DNA from: Acinetobacter colistiniresistens
GTDB lineage: Bacteria; Pseudomonadota; Gammaproteobacteria; Pseudomonadales; Moraxellaceae
Length of the DNA: 64,000 nucleotides
Reading direction: 5' to 3'
Assembly: GCF_000413935.1 (NCBI RefSeq)
Contig: NZ_KE340379.1
Location: forward strand, 192,809 to 256,808
This document shows positions 50,073-59,739 of the stretch, one piece after another (the stretch's first letter is position 1; each line of letters opens with the position of its first letter). A program made the translations under genes and the position numbers. The notes beneath the pieces are model-generated. The model was not told the origin of the DNA. It did no database searches and saw only the letters and a program-made list of their open reading frames with translations.

Positions 50073-50192
50073 AAGCGCGTTTGATTAAAGAAATGACAGC
50101 TATTATAACGCTGTTACTGGTTTATGGCGGAAGGGCGTGGTTTATCTAGTCATAAATAATACAAAAGACTCAAATAAATGACTCATAAAAAA

Positions 50193-50255
50193 CGCAGCTC
50201 AAAATGCGTATGAGCTGCGATCAAAGTGTCATCCGTCTGGAGTTCGGATGACGCT
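50193..50255. other. Twin inverted repeats between lon and rlmH
   Basis: Two stable hairpins lie in the 318-bp gap that separates rlmH from lon. The first is CGCAGCTCA/TGAGCTGCG (9 bp) at 50193-50219. The second is AGTGTCATCCG/CGGATGACGCT (11 bp, one wobble) at 50225-50255. Each has a nine-base loop. Neither is followed by a T run. They could be an RNA element, a protein site or a mobile palindrome remnant. Confidence 0.6.
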
Positions 50256-50350
50256 AAAATGAGTTCAGAGTCAAATTTAGCCTTTATTTTTATCGACTCT
50301 ATTTTATTATGCAAGATATTGGTTATTTTTCAACCGCATTGTGTAACAAA

Positions 50351-50377
50351 AAAAGAGAGCCGAAGCTCTCTTTTATT
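50351..50377. terminator. Terminator after lon
   Basis: A 10-bp perfect stem AAAAGAGAGC/GCTCTCTTTT with loop CGAA, 14 bases beyond the lon stop. Confidence 0.9.
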
Positions 50378-50390
50378 TACAATCATTTAC

Positions 50391-52820
50391 TTAGTGACGT
50401 GCAGCTTTCGCATCTTCTACCGGTTTCACAATAGGTGTCTTCGGTAAAGGTTTTGGCGTGTCTGTCAAAGCTAAAGGTAGGATTTCATCAATGCTTTTCA
50501 CTGCTTTGATTTCTAGTCCTTCTTTCACATTGTCAGGAATCTCGGCTAAATCGCGGATGTTATCTTGTGGAATAAACACCAGTTTAATTCCACCTCGGTG
50601 AGCTGCAAGAAGTTTCTCTTTCAAGCCACCAATACGCATCGCACGACCACCAAGACTCGTTTCACCTGTCATCGCAATATCTGGACGAATTGGAATACCT
50701 GTAAATGCCGAAACAAGGGCAGTGGTCAGTGCCAAACCAGCAGATGGACCATCTTTTGGTGTTGCACCTTCAGGTAAGTGAACGTGGACATCTGTTTCTT
50801 CAAAACGTGATGCTTCAATTCCCAATTCATCGGCACGGGTACGTACCACAGTCATCGCAGCGGTAATCGATTCTTTCATGACATCACCGAGTGAACCGGT
50901 AGTAATGAATTTACCTTTACCTTTTACTGCTGCTACTTCGATAGTGAGTAACTCACCACCGACTGAAGTCCAAGCCAAGCCATTGACACGACCCACTTGT
51001 GCTTCATCTTCTGCAATACCGAAGTCAAACTTATGTGGACCTAGGTATTCAGGAAGATTGGCAGAAGTGACGTCAATCTGTAAGTTTTTAGACTTTTTGC
51101 TGACGGCCTCTTTCACGACTTTACGGGCAATTTTAGAGACTTCACGTTCTAAGCTACGGACACCGGCTTCACGTGTATAACGTTGTACGATATCGCGGAT
51201 TGCTTCTTCATGAACAGTTAGCTCTTTTGTACGTAGGCCATTGTTCTTGATTGCTTTTGGAACAAGGTAACGTTCAGCAATATTCACTTTTTCATCTTCG
51301 GTATAACCCGGTAGACGAATCACTTCCATACGATCCAGTAAGGCTTCAGGAATATTCATACTGTTCGCTGTACAGATGAACATCACTTCTGAAAGGTCAA
51401 GATCAAGATCTAAGTAATGATCATTGAACTTACTGTTCTGTGATGGATCAAGGACTTCAAGCAATGCAGAAGCTGGATCACCACGGTAGTCTTGAGCCAT
51501 CTTGTCGATTTCGTCGAGCAAGAATAATGGGTTCTTCACCCCAACCTTGGTCAATGACTGTACGATTTTACCTGGCATCGCACCTATATAAGTACGACGG
51601 TGACCACGAATTTCAGCTTCGTCACGAACACCACCGAGTGCCATCCGAACAAACTCACGACCAGTTGCTTTGGCAACGGATTCACCCAGAGAAGTCTTAC
51701 CAACCCCTGGAGGGCCGACCAAGCATAAGATCGGGCCTTTGAGTTTCTTAACGCGAGACTGAACCGCCAAGTATTCAACAATACGATCTTTAACGTCATC
51801 TAAGCCGTAGTGATCTGTATCCAGAATTTCCTGGGCTTTCGCAAGGTTAATACTGACTTTGCTGGCTTTGTTCCAAGGTGTATCTAAAATCACTTCTAGA
51901 TAGTTACGTACCACCGCCGCTTCACTGGACGCAGGTTGCATCGCTTTCAGTTTACGAAACTCAGCTTCAGCTTTTTTGCGGACGTGTTCAGGTAAATCAG
52001 CTTCAGCAAGACGTTTTTCAATTTCGGCAACGTCATCTTCAGCACCGCCATTCATATCGGAAAGCTCACGTTGAATGACTTTCATCTTTTCATTTAGAAA
52101 GTATTCGCGTTGGTTCTTTTCCATTTGGCGTTTTACACTGTCATGCAGCGTTTGCTCAATTTGCTGTTCAGCAGATTGATTCATCAAATAGCTCATTAAC
52201 TCTTGCAAGTGGTCTTCAAATTCGTCGTGTTCTAAAAACTTTTGTTTCACTTCGATATTTAAAGGCACACGCGTTGCAACGAAGAACATGAGTTGTAATA
52301 AGTCTTCGATTTTATTTGCTGCTGCAACGAGTTCACGTGCATTACGTAGTTTCGCTTCTGCATATTGAGCGAATAGGGTACGCAATTCATTTAAGCGAGT
52401 CTCTTGGGTCTCTTGATCCAAAGGTAATGTCATTGGGCTTAAACGATGTTCAGCTGTTAGGTATTCTTCGCCATCAATAATACGTTCAAGTTTAGAACGA
52501 TGCAGACCTTCAATCAGTACTTTAATGCAGTTTTCATCATTTTCATGATTTACAACCTGTACGATTTTGGCCACAGTTCCATATTGATAGAGATTATCGT
52601 GATCAATTTCTTCTGTGAGCGAATCTTTTTGCGCAACTACAAATACTAAATTGTCACTGTTACGAGCCACATCCACTGCATTGATCGATTTTTCACGACC
52701 CACGAATAGCGCGATTTGCATGTGTGGATACACCACAACATCACGTAACGCTAATAGTGGTAATACACTTGGAACCTGTGGCTCTAAGCTTGTTTCATTA
52801 TTTAAAATATATTCAGACAT
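50391..52820 (-). CDS. lon: ATP-dependent protease Lon
   Basis: Lon degrades misfolded and regulatory proteins. The 809-residue LonA protein has the N-terminal substrate domain (PLLALRDVVVYPHM), AAA+ Walker A GPPGVGKTS, Walker B FLLDEIDK, and the protease Ser693 in KDGPSAG with Lys736 in LKEKLLAAHRGG. The start is the ATG at 52820, preceded by AGGAGTG; the longer frame from 52874 is not needed. The C-terminal tail (about 25 residues, Pro/Lys-rich) extends past the usual end. Confidence 0.96.
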   Translation of the reverse strand: MSEYILNNETSLEPQVPSVLPLLALRDVVVYPHMQIALFVGREKSINAVDVARNSDNLVFVVAQKDSLTEEIDHDNLYQYGTVAKIVQVVNHENDENCIKVLIEGLHRSKLERIIDGEEYLTAEHRLSPMTLPLDQETQETRLNELRTLFAQYAEAKLRNARELVAAANKIEDLLQLMFFVATRVPLNIEVKQKFLEHDEFEDHLQELMSYLMNQSAEQQIEQTLHDSVKRQMEKNQREYFLNEKMKVIQRELSDMNGGAEDDVAEIEKRLAEADLPEHVRKKAEAEFRKLKAMQPASSEAAVVRNYLEVILDTPWNKASKVSINLAKAQEILDTDHYGLDDVKDRIVEYLAVQSRVKKLKGPILCLVGPPGVGKTSLGESVAKATGREFVRMALGGVRDEAEIRGHRRTYIGAMPGKIVQSLTKVGVKNPLFLLDEIDKMAQDYRGDPASALLEVLDPSQNSKFNDHYLDLDLDLSEVMFICTANSMNIPEALLDRMEVIRLPGYTEDEKVNIAERYLVPKAIKNNGLRTKELTVHEEAIRDIVQRYTREAGVRSLEREVSKIARKVVKEAVSKKSKNLQIDVTSANLPEYLGPHKFDFGIAEDEAQVGRVNGLAWTSVGGELLTIEVAAVKGKGKFITTGSLGDVMKESITAAMTVVRTRADELGIEASRFEETDVHVHLPEGATPKDGPSAGLALTTALVSAFTGIPIRPDIAMTGETSLGGRAMRIGGLKEKLLAAHRGGIKLVFIPQDNIRDLAEIPDNVKEGLEIKAVKSIDEILPLALTDTPKPLPKTPIVKPVEDAKAARH

Positions 52821-52964
52821 GGGCACTCCTAATGAGTGACAACGGTGTTGCCATGTTTTTATAGTGATGTGCATTTCAAAAAATACAAGGGGGTGGGGTT
52901 AGAAAATATAAAAAAAAGACTAAATTACTCAAGATTCATTGCGGAAATAAGAAAAAATAACCTG

Positions 52965-53552
52965 CTAAGGCTTGAAATAATGAAATTTTTTAGGGGTAAG
53001 CAAAGCATTGAGTGGTTGATCCCATTTTTGTCTTAATAAAGGTTGATCTACATATTGAAAGGCATGGGCAAGACCGAGTCGATAGGGGCGATGTTTGGCC
53101 GTCGCCAACGTTCGATCATAATAACCTCCACCCATACCGATTCGCGTTCCCAGATGGTCACAGGCCAAGAGCGGCAGGATGAGTAGATCTAAATGAGAGA
53201 CATTTTTTCCGCGACTCGCCATCGGTTCTTTCATCCCGAATGGGTGATGAGAAAACCGTCTATTTAAGTATTGGCTAGAACTCACTCTTACCCAAACTAA
53301 ATGCTGATTCATATTACAAATCATGGGCAAAAACACCTGTTTATTATTTTTAAAACAAAGCTTTATCAATTTATCAGTATGTAGCTCTCCAAAGGCATGT
53401 AAATAAAGTCCAATTTTTGATGCGGCTTTAAATTTAGGTGATTGTCTAAGTAGAAATAGAACTTGTTGTTCAGCCTGTTTTTGTTGGTAATGAGAAACTT
53501 GCTTTCTTGCTGAGCGAAGTTGTTTTCTTAATGAGTTTAATGTATGGCTCAT
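52965..53552 (-). CDS. 5-formyltetrahydrofolate cyclo-ligase
   Basis: This enzyme converts 5-formyl-THF to 5,10-methenyl-THF with ATP. The 195-residue protein has LRKQLRSARK at the N-terminus, IGLYLHAFGELHT, and the hallmark RIGMGGGYYDRTLA nucleotide loop. The start is the ATG at 53552 (MSHTLNSLRK), which fits the family; the upstream frame adds 11 residues. The first conserved block is basic, as usual. In many gammaproteobacteria 6S RNA lies just upstream; I did not recognise it here. Confidence 0.9.
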   Translation of the reverse strand: MSHTLNSLRKQLRSARKQVSHYQQKQAEQQVLFLLRQSPKFKAASKIGLYLHAFGELHTDKLIKLCFKNNKQVFLPMICNMNQHLVWVRVSSSQYLNRRFSHHPFGMKEPMASRGKNVSHLDLLILPLLACDHLGTRIGMGGGYYDRTLATAKHRPYRLGLAHAFQYVDQPLLRQKWDQPLNALLTPKKFHYFKP

Positions 53553-54033
53553 AAGGATAAAAACTAGTTTTGATAAAGCCATCATACTTGATTTACACAG
53601 TAAATTCTAAAAGTAAAGAATCTGTTATTTATAAGTAAAATTTTAAATTCGCAGTATTATTTATATTTTTTCTAACAAATAAACATTCAATGATTTATTC
53701 CAATAATTAATGAGAATTTTGGGTATTGATTACTATTTTATTATGACTTATGGAGCTATTACTCTATTTTTCACATTCTTTATAAAATAAAACAAAACGA
53801 AAACAAAATAAAACATTTTTAGGTTTTTGTGATTTAAATCATATATTTGTTAAATGTATTTTTTTGCAAATATGAGAAATATGTCTCATATTTTTAATAT
53901 CAATATTTACAGAATCTTTACCAATTTACTCGATTTTATTAGCATCCGCGACTCTTTTTTTGGCACCGAAACTAAAAATGCTCTCTGGCATTTTTAGACC
54001 ATCAATAACTGTAGTAATGATCTGAGAATTTTT
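53553..54033 (+). other. AT-rich promoter region of the first TAA gene, with a hairpin
   Basis: About 480 bp of very AT-rich sequence without a gene. A perfect 9-bp hairpin CTAAAAATG-(8)-CATTTTTAG lies at 53972-53997, ending 36 bases before the adhesin ATG, and would fall in its 5' leader. No sigma or regulator site can be assigned firmly. Confidence 0.5.
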
Positions 54034-57000
54034 ATGAATAAAGTCTATAAAGTGGTTTGGAATGCATCAATTGGCGCATGGGTTGCAACATCTGAACTGG
54101 CAAAAAGTAAAACAAAAACCAAATCAAAAGTTCTCAATTTATCTGCTGCGGTTTTGGTTGGGGCAGTCACTTTTTCTTCTGCTGCATTTGCTGCGCAGGG
54201 TACAGATGGAGGGACAGGATCTGGAACGTCAATTTCGGGAACAAATACGCAATGTCGTGAAGGCGTAGCAAGTACATCTGGAAATCGTGATATCGCAATT
54301 GGTTGTGGTGCACAGACTCAAGGTACCGGGATTTCAAATATTGCGAATCGTCAAAACCCATACAACAATTCGACGGGCGCATTTGAAGGTGCGCAGAAAC
54401 AAGGTGGTTCGATTAGTTTAGGCACTGGTGCTACGACTCAAAATAATTTTGGTACAGCGATTGGTTCATATGCAACAACTACAGATATTGCAGGTGTTGC
54501 CATTGGTACAGCGGCTTACCAATGTTGAAGATGGTTCTGCTGACTCAGATGCTGTTACTGTACGCCAGCTTAAGCATGTTGATCGTCGTGTCACTCAGAA
54601 CACGCAGAATATTAAAAATGTGGTTGGTGGAAATACTGTTGTTAATCCAGATGGTAGTATTACAACAAACAATATTGGCGGGACTGGAAAAAATAACGTT
54701 AATGATGCAATTAGTGATGTTAAAGATGCTGCAACCAAAGCAAAAACAACAGTAACTGAAGGCGATAACATTGTTGTTAAAGAAACGACTAATAAAGACG
54801 GTAGTAGCAACTACGAAGTGTCGACCAAAAAAGACTTAACGTTAGACAGCATCACGACTGGCGATACAGTCATCAACAATAATGGCTTAAGCATTAAAGA
54901 TGGTCCAAGTATCACTAAAGATGGTATTGATGCGGGTAATAAAGTTGTTAGCAATGTTGCTGATGGTAAAAATGGTAAAGATGCAGTTAATGTTGACCAG
55001 TTAACTAAAGTAAAAGACGGTTTAGATGGCAAGATTACTGATACCAATACTAAGTTAGACGATGCGAAGAAAGACTTGGGTAACCAAATCACGGATACCA
55101 ACAACAAGTTAGACGATGCAAAGAAAGACTTAGGTAATCAGATCACAGATACCAAGACTGAGCTCAACAACACGATCAATAACACCAAAACTGAACTCAA
55201 TAGCAAAATTGACAACACCAAAACTGAGTTGGAAAATAAAGGTCTGAACTTTGCAGGTAATGCGGGTGCAGATGTTCATCGTAAGTTGGGTGAGAAGTTA
55301 AATATCGTGGGTGGTGCTGATGCTGCAACAGCAGCAGACAAAACCAGCGGTGAGAACGTGATCACACGTACTACAGCAGATGGTATCAAGATCGAATTGT
55401 TGAAAGATGCGAAGTTTGACAGCATTAGCACTGGCGATACGGTATTAAACGACAAGGGTGTGACCATTAAAGATGGTCCAAGTATCACTAAAGATGGTAT
55501 TGATGCGGGTAATAAAGTTGTTAGCAATGTTGCTGATGGTAAAAATGGTAAAGATGCAGTTAATGTTGACCAGTTAACTAAAGTAAAAGACGGTTTAGAT
55601 GGCAAGATTACTGATACCAATACTAAGTTGGACGATGCGAAGAAAGACTTAGGTAACCAAATTACGGATACCAACAACAAGTTAAACGACACTAAAGATC
55701 AGTTAACAACTCAGATTACGGATACGAAAACTGAGTTAAATAATACGATCAACAACACTAAAACTGAACTCAATAGCAAAATTGACAACACCAAAACTGA
55801 GTTGGAAAACAAAGGTCTGAACTTTGCAGGTAATGCGGGTGCAGATGTTCATCGTAAGTTGGGTGAGAAGTTAAACATCGTGGGTGGTGCTGATGCTGCA
55901 ACAGCAGCAGACAAGACCAGCGGTGAGAACGTGATCACACGTACTACAGCAGATGGTATCAAGATCGAATTGTTGAAAGATGCGAAGTTTGACAGCATTA
56001 GCACTGGCGACACGGTATTAAACGACAAGGGTGTGACCATTAAAGATGGTCCAAGCATCACCAAAGATGGTATCGATGCAGGTAATAAAGTCATTAGCAA
56101 TGTTGCTGATGGTTCAATTGCCAAAGGCTCTAAAGATGCAGTGAATGGTGGTCAGATTCAAAATATCTCTGACAGCATCAAGAACAGTATTGGTGGAAAC
56201 ACGGTTGTAAACCCAGATGGCAGCATTACGACCAATAACATTGGTGGTACGGGTAAAAATAACATCAATGATGCAATTAGTGATGTTAAAGATGCTGCAA
56301 CCAAAGCAAAAACAACAGTAACTGAAGGCGATAACATTGTCGTTAAAGAAACGACCAATAAAGATGGTAGTACCAACTACGAAGTTTCGACCAAAAAAGA
56401 CTTAACGTTAGACAGCATCACCACTGGTGATACAGTCATCAACAATAATGGTTTGACCATTAAAGATGGTCCGAGCATTACCAAAGATGGTATCGATGCA
56501 GGTAATAAAGTCATTAGCAATGTTGCTGATGGTTCAATTGCCAAAGGTTCTAAAGATGCAGTGAATGGCGGTCAGATTCAGAATATTTCTGACAGCATCA
56601 AGAACAGCATTGGTGGTGATACGACTGTTAATAAAGACGGTAGCATCACGACCAATAACATTGGTGGAACTGGTAAAGACAACATCAATGATGCAATCAA
56701 GTCGGTAGATGACAAAGTTACTACAGGTGTTAATGATCTGACCAATAAAGGTCTGAACTTTGCAGGTAATGCAGGTGCAGATGTTCATCGTAAGTTGGGT
56801 GAGAAGTTAAACATTGTTGGTGGCGCTGATGCTGCAACAGCAGAAGACAAAACCAGCGGTGAAAACGTGATTACCCGTACCACAGCAGATGGTATCAAAG
56901 TTGAATTGTTGAAAGATGCGAAGTTCGACAGTATCACGACTGGCAACACCGTTATTAATAACAATGGTTTAACGATTAAGGGTGGTCCAAGTATCACAAT

Positions 57001-58006
57001 TAACGGTATTGATGCAGGTGGTAAGAAAATTATCAATGTCGCTGATGGTGTTGATGCAAAAGATGCGGTCAATAAAGGTCAGCTTGATAAGCAAATCAAT
57101 GATGTTAAAGATCAAATTGGCAAAGAAATCGGTGACTTGTCAGACAACGCTGTGAAGTATGACAAAGACAAAGATGGCAATGTTGATAAAAACTCTGTGA
57201 CTTTAGGTGGTGGTGATAAAGGCACAAACCTGAAAAATGTTGCTGATGGTAAGGTTGAAGAAGGCTCTAAAGATGCTGTAAATGGTGGTCAGTTATGGGA
57301 TGTTCAGAAGCAAGTTGATAAAAACTCAAATGATATTCAGAACATCAATAACAACATCAATAACATCAACAATGGTAAGTCTGGCCTAGTTCAGCAACAG
57401 ACGCCAAATGGTGAAATTACCGTTGGTAAAGATACAGGCGGTACAAGTATCAATATGGCCGGTAAAGATGGTGATCGTGTGGTGCAAGGTGTTAAGGACG
57501 GTGAAATCAAAGCGGGTTCTAACCAAGCCGTGAATGGTGGCCAGATCCATAACATCTCGAACAGTATAAAGAACAGCATTGGTGGAGAGACTGTTGTTAA
57601 TCAAGATGGCAGTATTACGACCAACAATATCGGTGGTACAGGTAAGAACAATATCAATGATGCGATTGGAACTTTGAATCAATCAAATCAAGAGTTGGGT
57701 AACAAGATCAACAACCTTGGTGATCAGTTACAACAAGTGTTCTACGACACCAACAAACGTATCGACAATTTGGAAGACAAAATGTCTGCGGGTATTGCTG
57801 CGACAGCTGCACTTGAGCAAGCACCTTATGTGCCAGGTAAGTTAACTATGGCAGTCGGCGCGGCTTACTATAACGATCAAAATGCAGTGGGTGTGACGTT
57901 CCGTCGTACTGCAGATAATGGTCGCTGGTCATTGACAACGGGTGCTGCTTTAGGCAGCCAAGGTAGCCCATTGGTACGTATTGGTGTAAGTACAATTATT
58001 GACTAA
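54034..58006 (+). pseudogene. Trimeric autotransporter adhesin 1 (Ata-like), head deleted and frameshifted
   Basis: The N-terminus [17 protein letters not shown] is the extended signal peptide (ESPR) of type Vc autotransporters. Signal cleavage is likely near FAAQG. About 120 residues of YadA-like head follow, with [10 protein letters not shown] and VAIGTAA, then the frame stops at 54528. In the +1 frame, from 54512, the code continues [21 protein letters not shown], the standard neck/stalk entry, and is open to 58006 through repeated stalk segments. It ends with a complete YadA anchor ([21 protein letters not shown] to STIID). Compared with TAA2, about 400 head residues are missing exactly at the junction, so a deletion is more likely than a point frameshift. 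tpgA follows. Confidence 0.88.
54896..56041 (+). repeat. 573-bp tandem repeats in TAA1 stalk
   Basis: Two near-identical 573-bp (191-codon) units start at 54896 and 55469, each beginning AAAGATGGTCCAAG. A partial third begins at 56042. Each encodes the [12 protein letters not shown] segment, coiled-coil heptad-like [12 protein letters not shown] repeats and [21 protein letters not shown] separate block near 54625-54990 recurs near 56190-56530. Confidence 0.85.
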
Positions 58007-58015
58007 TTGCCCTCA

Positions 58016-58042
58016 ATAAGGAGAGTCCTAGACTCTCCTTAT
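58016..58042 (+). other. Perfect 12-bp hairpin between TAA1 and tpgA
   Basis: ATAAGGAGAGTC-CTA-GACTCTCCTTAT starts ten bases after the adhesin stop codon. It lacks a T run, so it is not a classical terminator. It may stabilise the upstream mRNA or tune tpgA translation. Confidence 0.65.
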
Positions 58043-58066
58043 CCAACAGATATTGTGAGTAAAGAA

Positions 58067-58858
58067 ATGAACAAGAATATTCAAATTTTGATGATGGCAA
58101 CTTTTGTCGGTTTAACAACAACCACTACTTTTGCACAAGAAGAAGTTGTGGCTCAGCAAGAAGAAATTAAATTTCCAGCGGTTGAGAAAAGTTATTTAAA
58201 ACAAGTACAGCGTTATGAATATGATAATGTTGCACGTTTAGACACAGGTCTGACCAAAGATCAAATTCGTCACATTTTGGGCCATCCTCAATTTAGCGAA
58301 GGCGTATTCTTTGTAAAAACTTGGAACTATGTTTTAGATATTCGTCAGCCAAATAGCCAAGACTATTTACGTTGCCAATTACGTGTCGATTTCGATAAGA
58401 AGTATCTTTCGGAAAGATTGTCTTGGAAAGGTGAAGCATGTGAGGGCTTAATGGCTTGGGGTGCGAATAACCAAGTTCCAAATGATGCAAATGTAAATGG
58501 TACACGTTCTGGAAGTGTATTCTTTGCTTTTGACCGTTTTAATACTGCTGCGATCGAACAAGGTTCTAGTTCTGTAACTTCAATTGCACAGCGTATCAAA
58601 CAAAGTAATTCAACTGGACCAATTTTAGTTGCAGGTTTTGCTGACCCATTAGGTAAGTTTGCTTATAATCAGCAACTTTCATCACAACGTGCCAATACAG
58701 TGGCAAAATTATTGGTGAATGAAGGTATTGATGCAAATCGTATTCAAATTCAAGCCAATAGCCAAACTGATATATATCAGCAATGTACAGGTAATAAGGC
58801 AAATGCACAATTGGTTGGCTGTTTAGCTCCGAATAGACGCGTTAATGTGACTTGGTAA
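58067..58858 (+). CDS. tpgA: TAA-associated peptidoglycan-binding protein
   Basis: A 263-residue exported protein with a signal peptide [20 protein letters not shown] cut near FAQE. An SmpA/OmlA (BamE)-like domain covers about residues 45-140 ([19 protein letters not shown]). A C-terminal OmpA/MotB peptidoglycan-binding domain has [18 protein letters not shown] and ends RRVNVTW. This architecture and the place directly after a TAA gene match TpgA, which in Acinetobacter sp. Tol 5 supports secretion and surface display of AtaA. The start is the ATG at 58067; the gene looks intact although both flanking adhesin genes are damaged. Confidence 0.9.
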   Translation: MNKNIQILMMATFVGLTTTTTFAQEEVVAQQEEIKFPAVEKSYLKQVQRYEYDNVARLDTGLTKDQIRHILGHPQFSEGVFFVKTWNYVLDIRQPNSQDYLRCQLRVDFDKKYLSERLSWKGEACEGLMAWGANNQVPNDANVNGTRSGSVFFAFDRFNTAAIEQGSSSVTSIAQRIKQSNSTGPILVAGFADPLGKFAYNQQLSSQRANTVAKLLVNEGIDANRIQIQANSQTDIYQQCTGNKANAQLVGCLAPNRRVNVTW

Positions 58859-58873
58859 AATTTTTCAAATCAG

Positions 58874-58903
58874 AAAAGCCAGCATTTATGCTGGCTTTTT
58901 TTA
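58874..58903 (+). terminator. Terminator after tpgA
   Basis: A 12-bp perfect stem AAAAGCCAGCAT/ATGCTGGCTTTT with a 2-base spacer and T7. Confidence 0.9.
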
Positions 58904-59269
58904 TTTTTGACATTTAGATACAAATATTAATGCGAAATTTGAACATAAATTTAGGAGGAGAATGTCAATTTACGTCATGTATCGACTTTTTTTGTATATA
59001 AATTTGCATAATGTGAAGATTATGCGATTTACTTTTTACTTGTAGTTAAAAATTAACTATTGATTTGTAATATTTAATTTTAGAAATAAAAATTAAAATT
59101 TTAATTTAAATTGGTGAATTGATAGATGTACAACATGTACTAATGTGATTTACATCTCATTTTAAAAAAGTTATTTTAATAGTAATAAATTACATTTCTT
59201 TATTTAATAGACAGACTTGTACACATAAGTGAACACGTTGTAACTTTTATCTGCGTTTGGAAAAATATT
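58904..59269 (+). other. AT-rich promoter region of TAA2
   Basis: About 365 bp with no gene, very AT-rich, separating tpgA's terminator from the second adhesin start. TAA2 therefore appears to have its own promoter. No specific site can be assigned. Confidence 0.5.
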
Positions 59270-59371
59270 ATGAATAAGGTTTATAAGGTTGTATGGAACG
59301 CCTCATTGGGTGCTTGGGTAGCGGTTTCGGAACTTGCTAAGGGAAAAGTAAAAGGTAGTAACGGGAAGGTT
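59270..59371 (+). pseudogene. TAA2 5' fragment (ESPR signal) interrupted by IS
   Basis: The ATG at 59270 starts [20 protein letters not shown], an ESPR nearly identical to TAA1's, followed by [14 protein letters not shown]. After codon 34 the IS begins and its first codon in this frame is TGA. The frame resumes in register at 60684. Confidence 0.9.
59369..59371 (+). repeat. Target site duplication, left copy (GTT)
   Basis: GTT here is repeated at 60681-60683 immediately beyond the IS right end. A 3-bp duplication fits IS3-family insertion. Confidence 0.75.
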
Positions 59372-59421
59372 TGAACCGTACCGGGTTTGTCGGAGAGTCA
59401 ATATTCTGAGAGACTATCCCG

Positions 59422-59739
59422 ATGACAAAACCAAACTATACCCCCGAAATTAGAGAAAGAGCGGTTCAATTACTAATTGAATCTGAAAAAGATTATCCTT
59501 CTACTTGGGCAGCAATCACAGCTATTGCTCCTAAAATCGGTTGTACTCCTGAAACATTGCGTGTTTGGTATTTAAAGCATCTGGATCAACTAAATCCTGC
59601 CAAAGTACAACAGATATCTGACCAAGAAAAAATGAAGCAAATGGAACGTGAAATTAAAGAATTAAAACGTGCCAATGAAATTCTACGTAAAGCAGCCGCT
59701 TTTTTCGCCCAGGCGGAGCTCGACCGCCCACACAAATAA
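59422..59739 (+). CDS. IS3-family transposase OrfA
   Basis: A 105-residue OrfA with an N-terminal helix-turn-helix (PEIRERAVQLLIESEKDYPSTWAAI, then GCTPETLRVW) and a C-terminal leucine-zipper-like coiled coil (KMKQMEREIKELKRANEILRKA). It binds the IS ends. Its stop overlaps the orfB ATG by one base (TAATG). A canonical slippery heptamer lies at 59700-59706 near its end. Confidence 0.92.
   Translation: MTKPNYTPEIRERAVQLLIESEKDYPSTWAAITAIAPKIGCTPETLRVWYLKHLDQLNPAKVQQISDQEKMKQMEREIKELKRANEILRKAAAFFAQAELDRPHK
59700..59706 (+). promoter_or_regulatory. Candidate -1 ribosomal frameshift site (T TTT TTC)
   Basis: In the orfA frame the codons GCT TTT TTC place the heptamer T TTT TTC in the X XXY YYZ register. 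The -1 frame is open from here into orfB, so a slip would make the OrfAB fusion transposase. Confidence 0.7.

Noticed and set aside
53961..53985. Sigma-54-like TGGCAC upstream of TAA1
   Set aside because: The second element is at the wrong spacing (about 18 instead of about 10 bases between GG and GC).
53553..54033. 6S RNA expected next to the cyclo-ligase gene
   Set aside because: The region is too AT-rich and I could not fold a long 6S-like rod from it.
54595..57682. Series of antisense ORFs in TAA1
   Set aside because: They repeat with the stalk units and merely mirror the sense repeats.
54428..58006. The second TAA1 frame as an independent gene starting at 54428
   Set aside because: The first 28 residues are the shifted reading of the head; it has no signal peptide and no ribosome site. 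It is the continuation of the gene starting at 54034.
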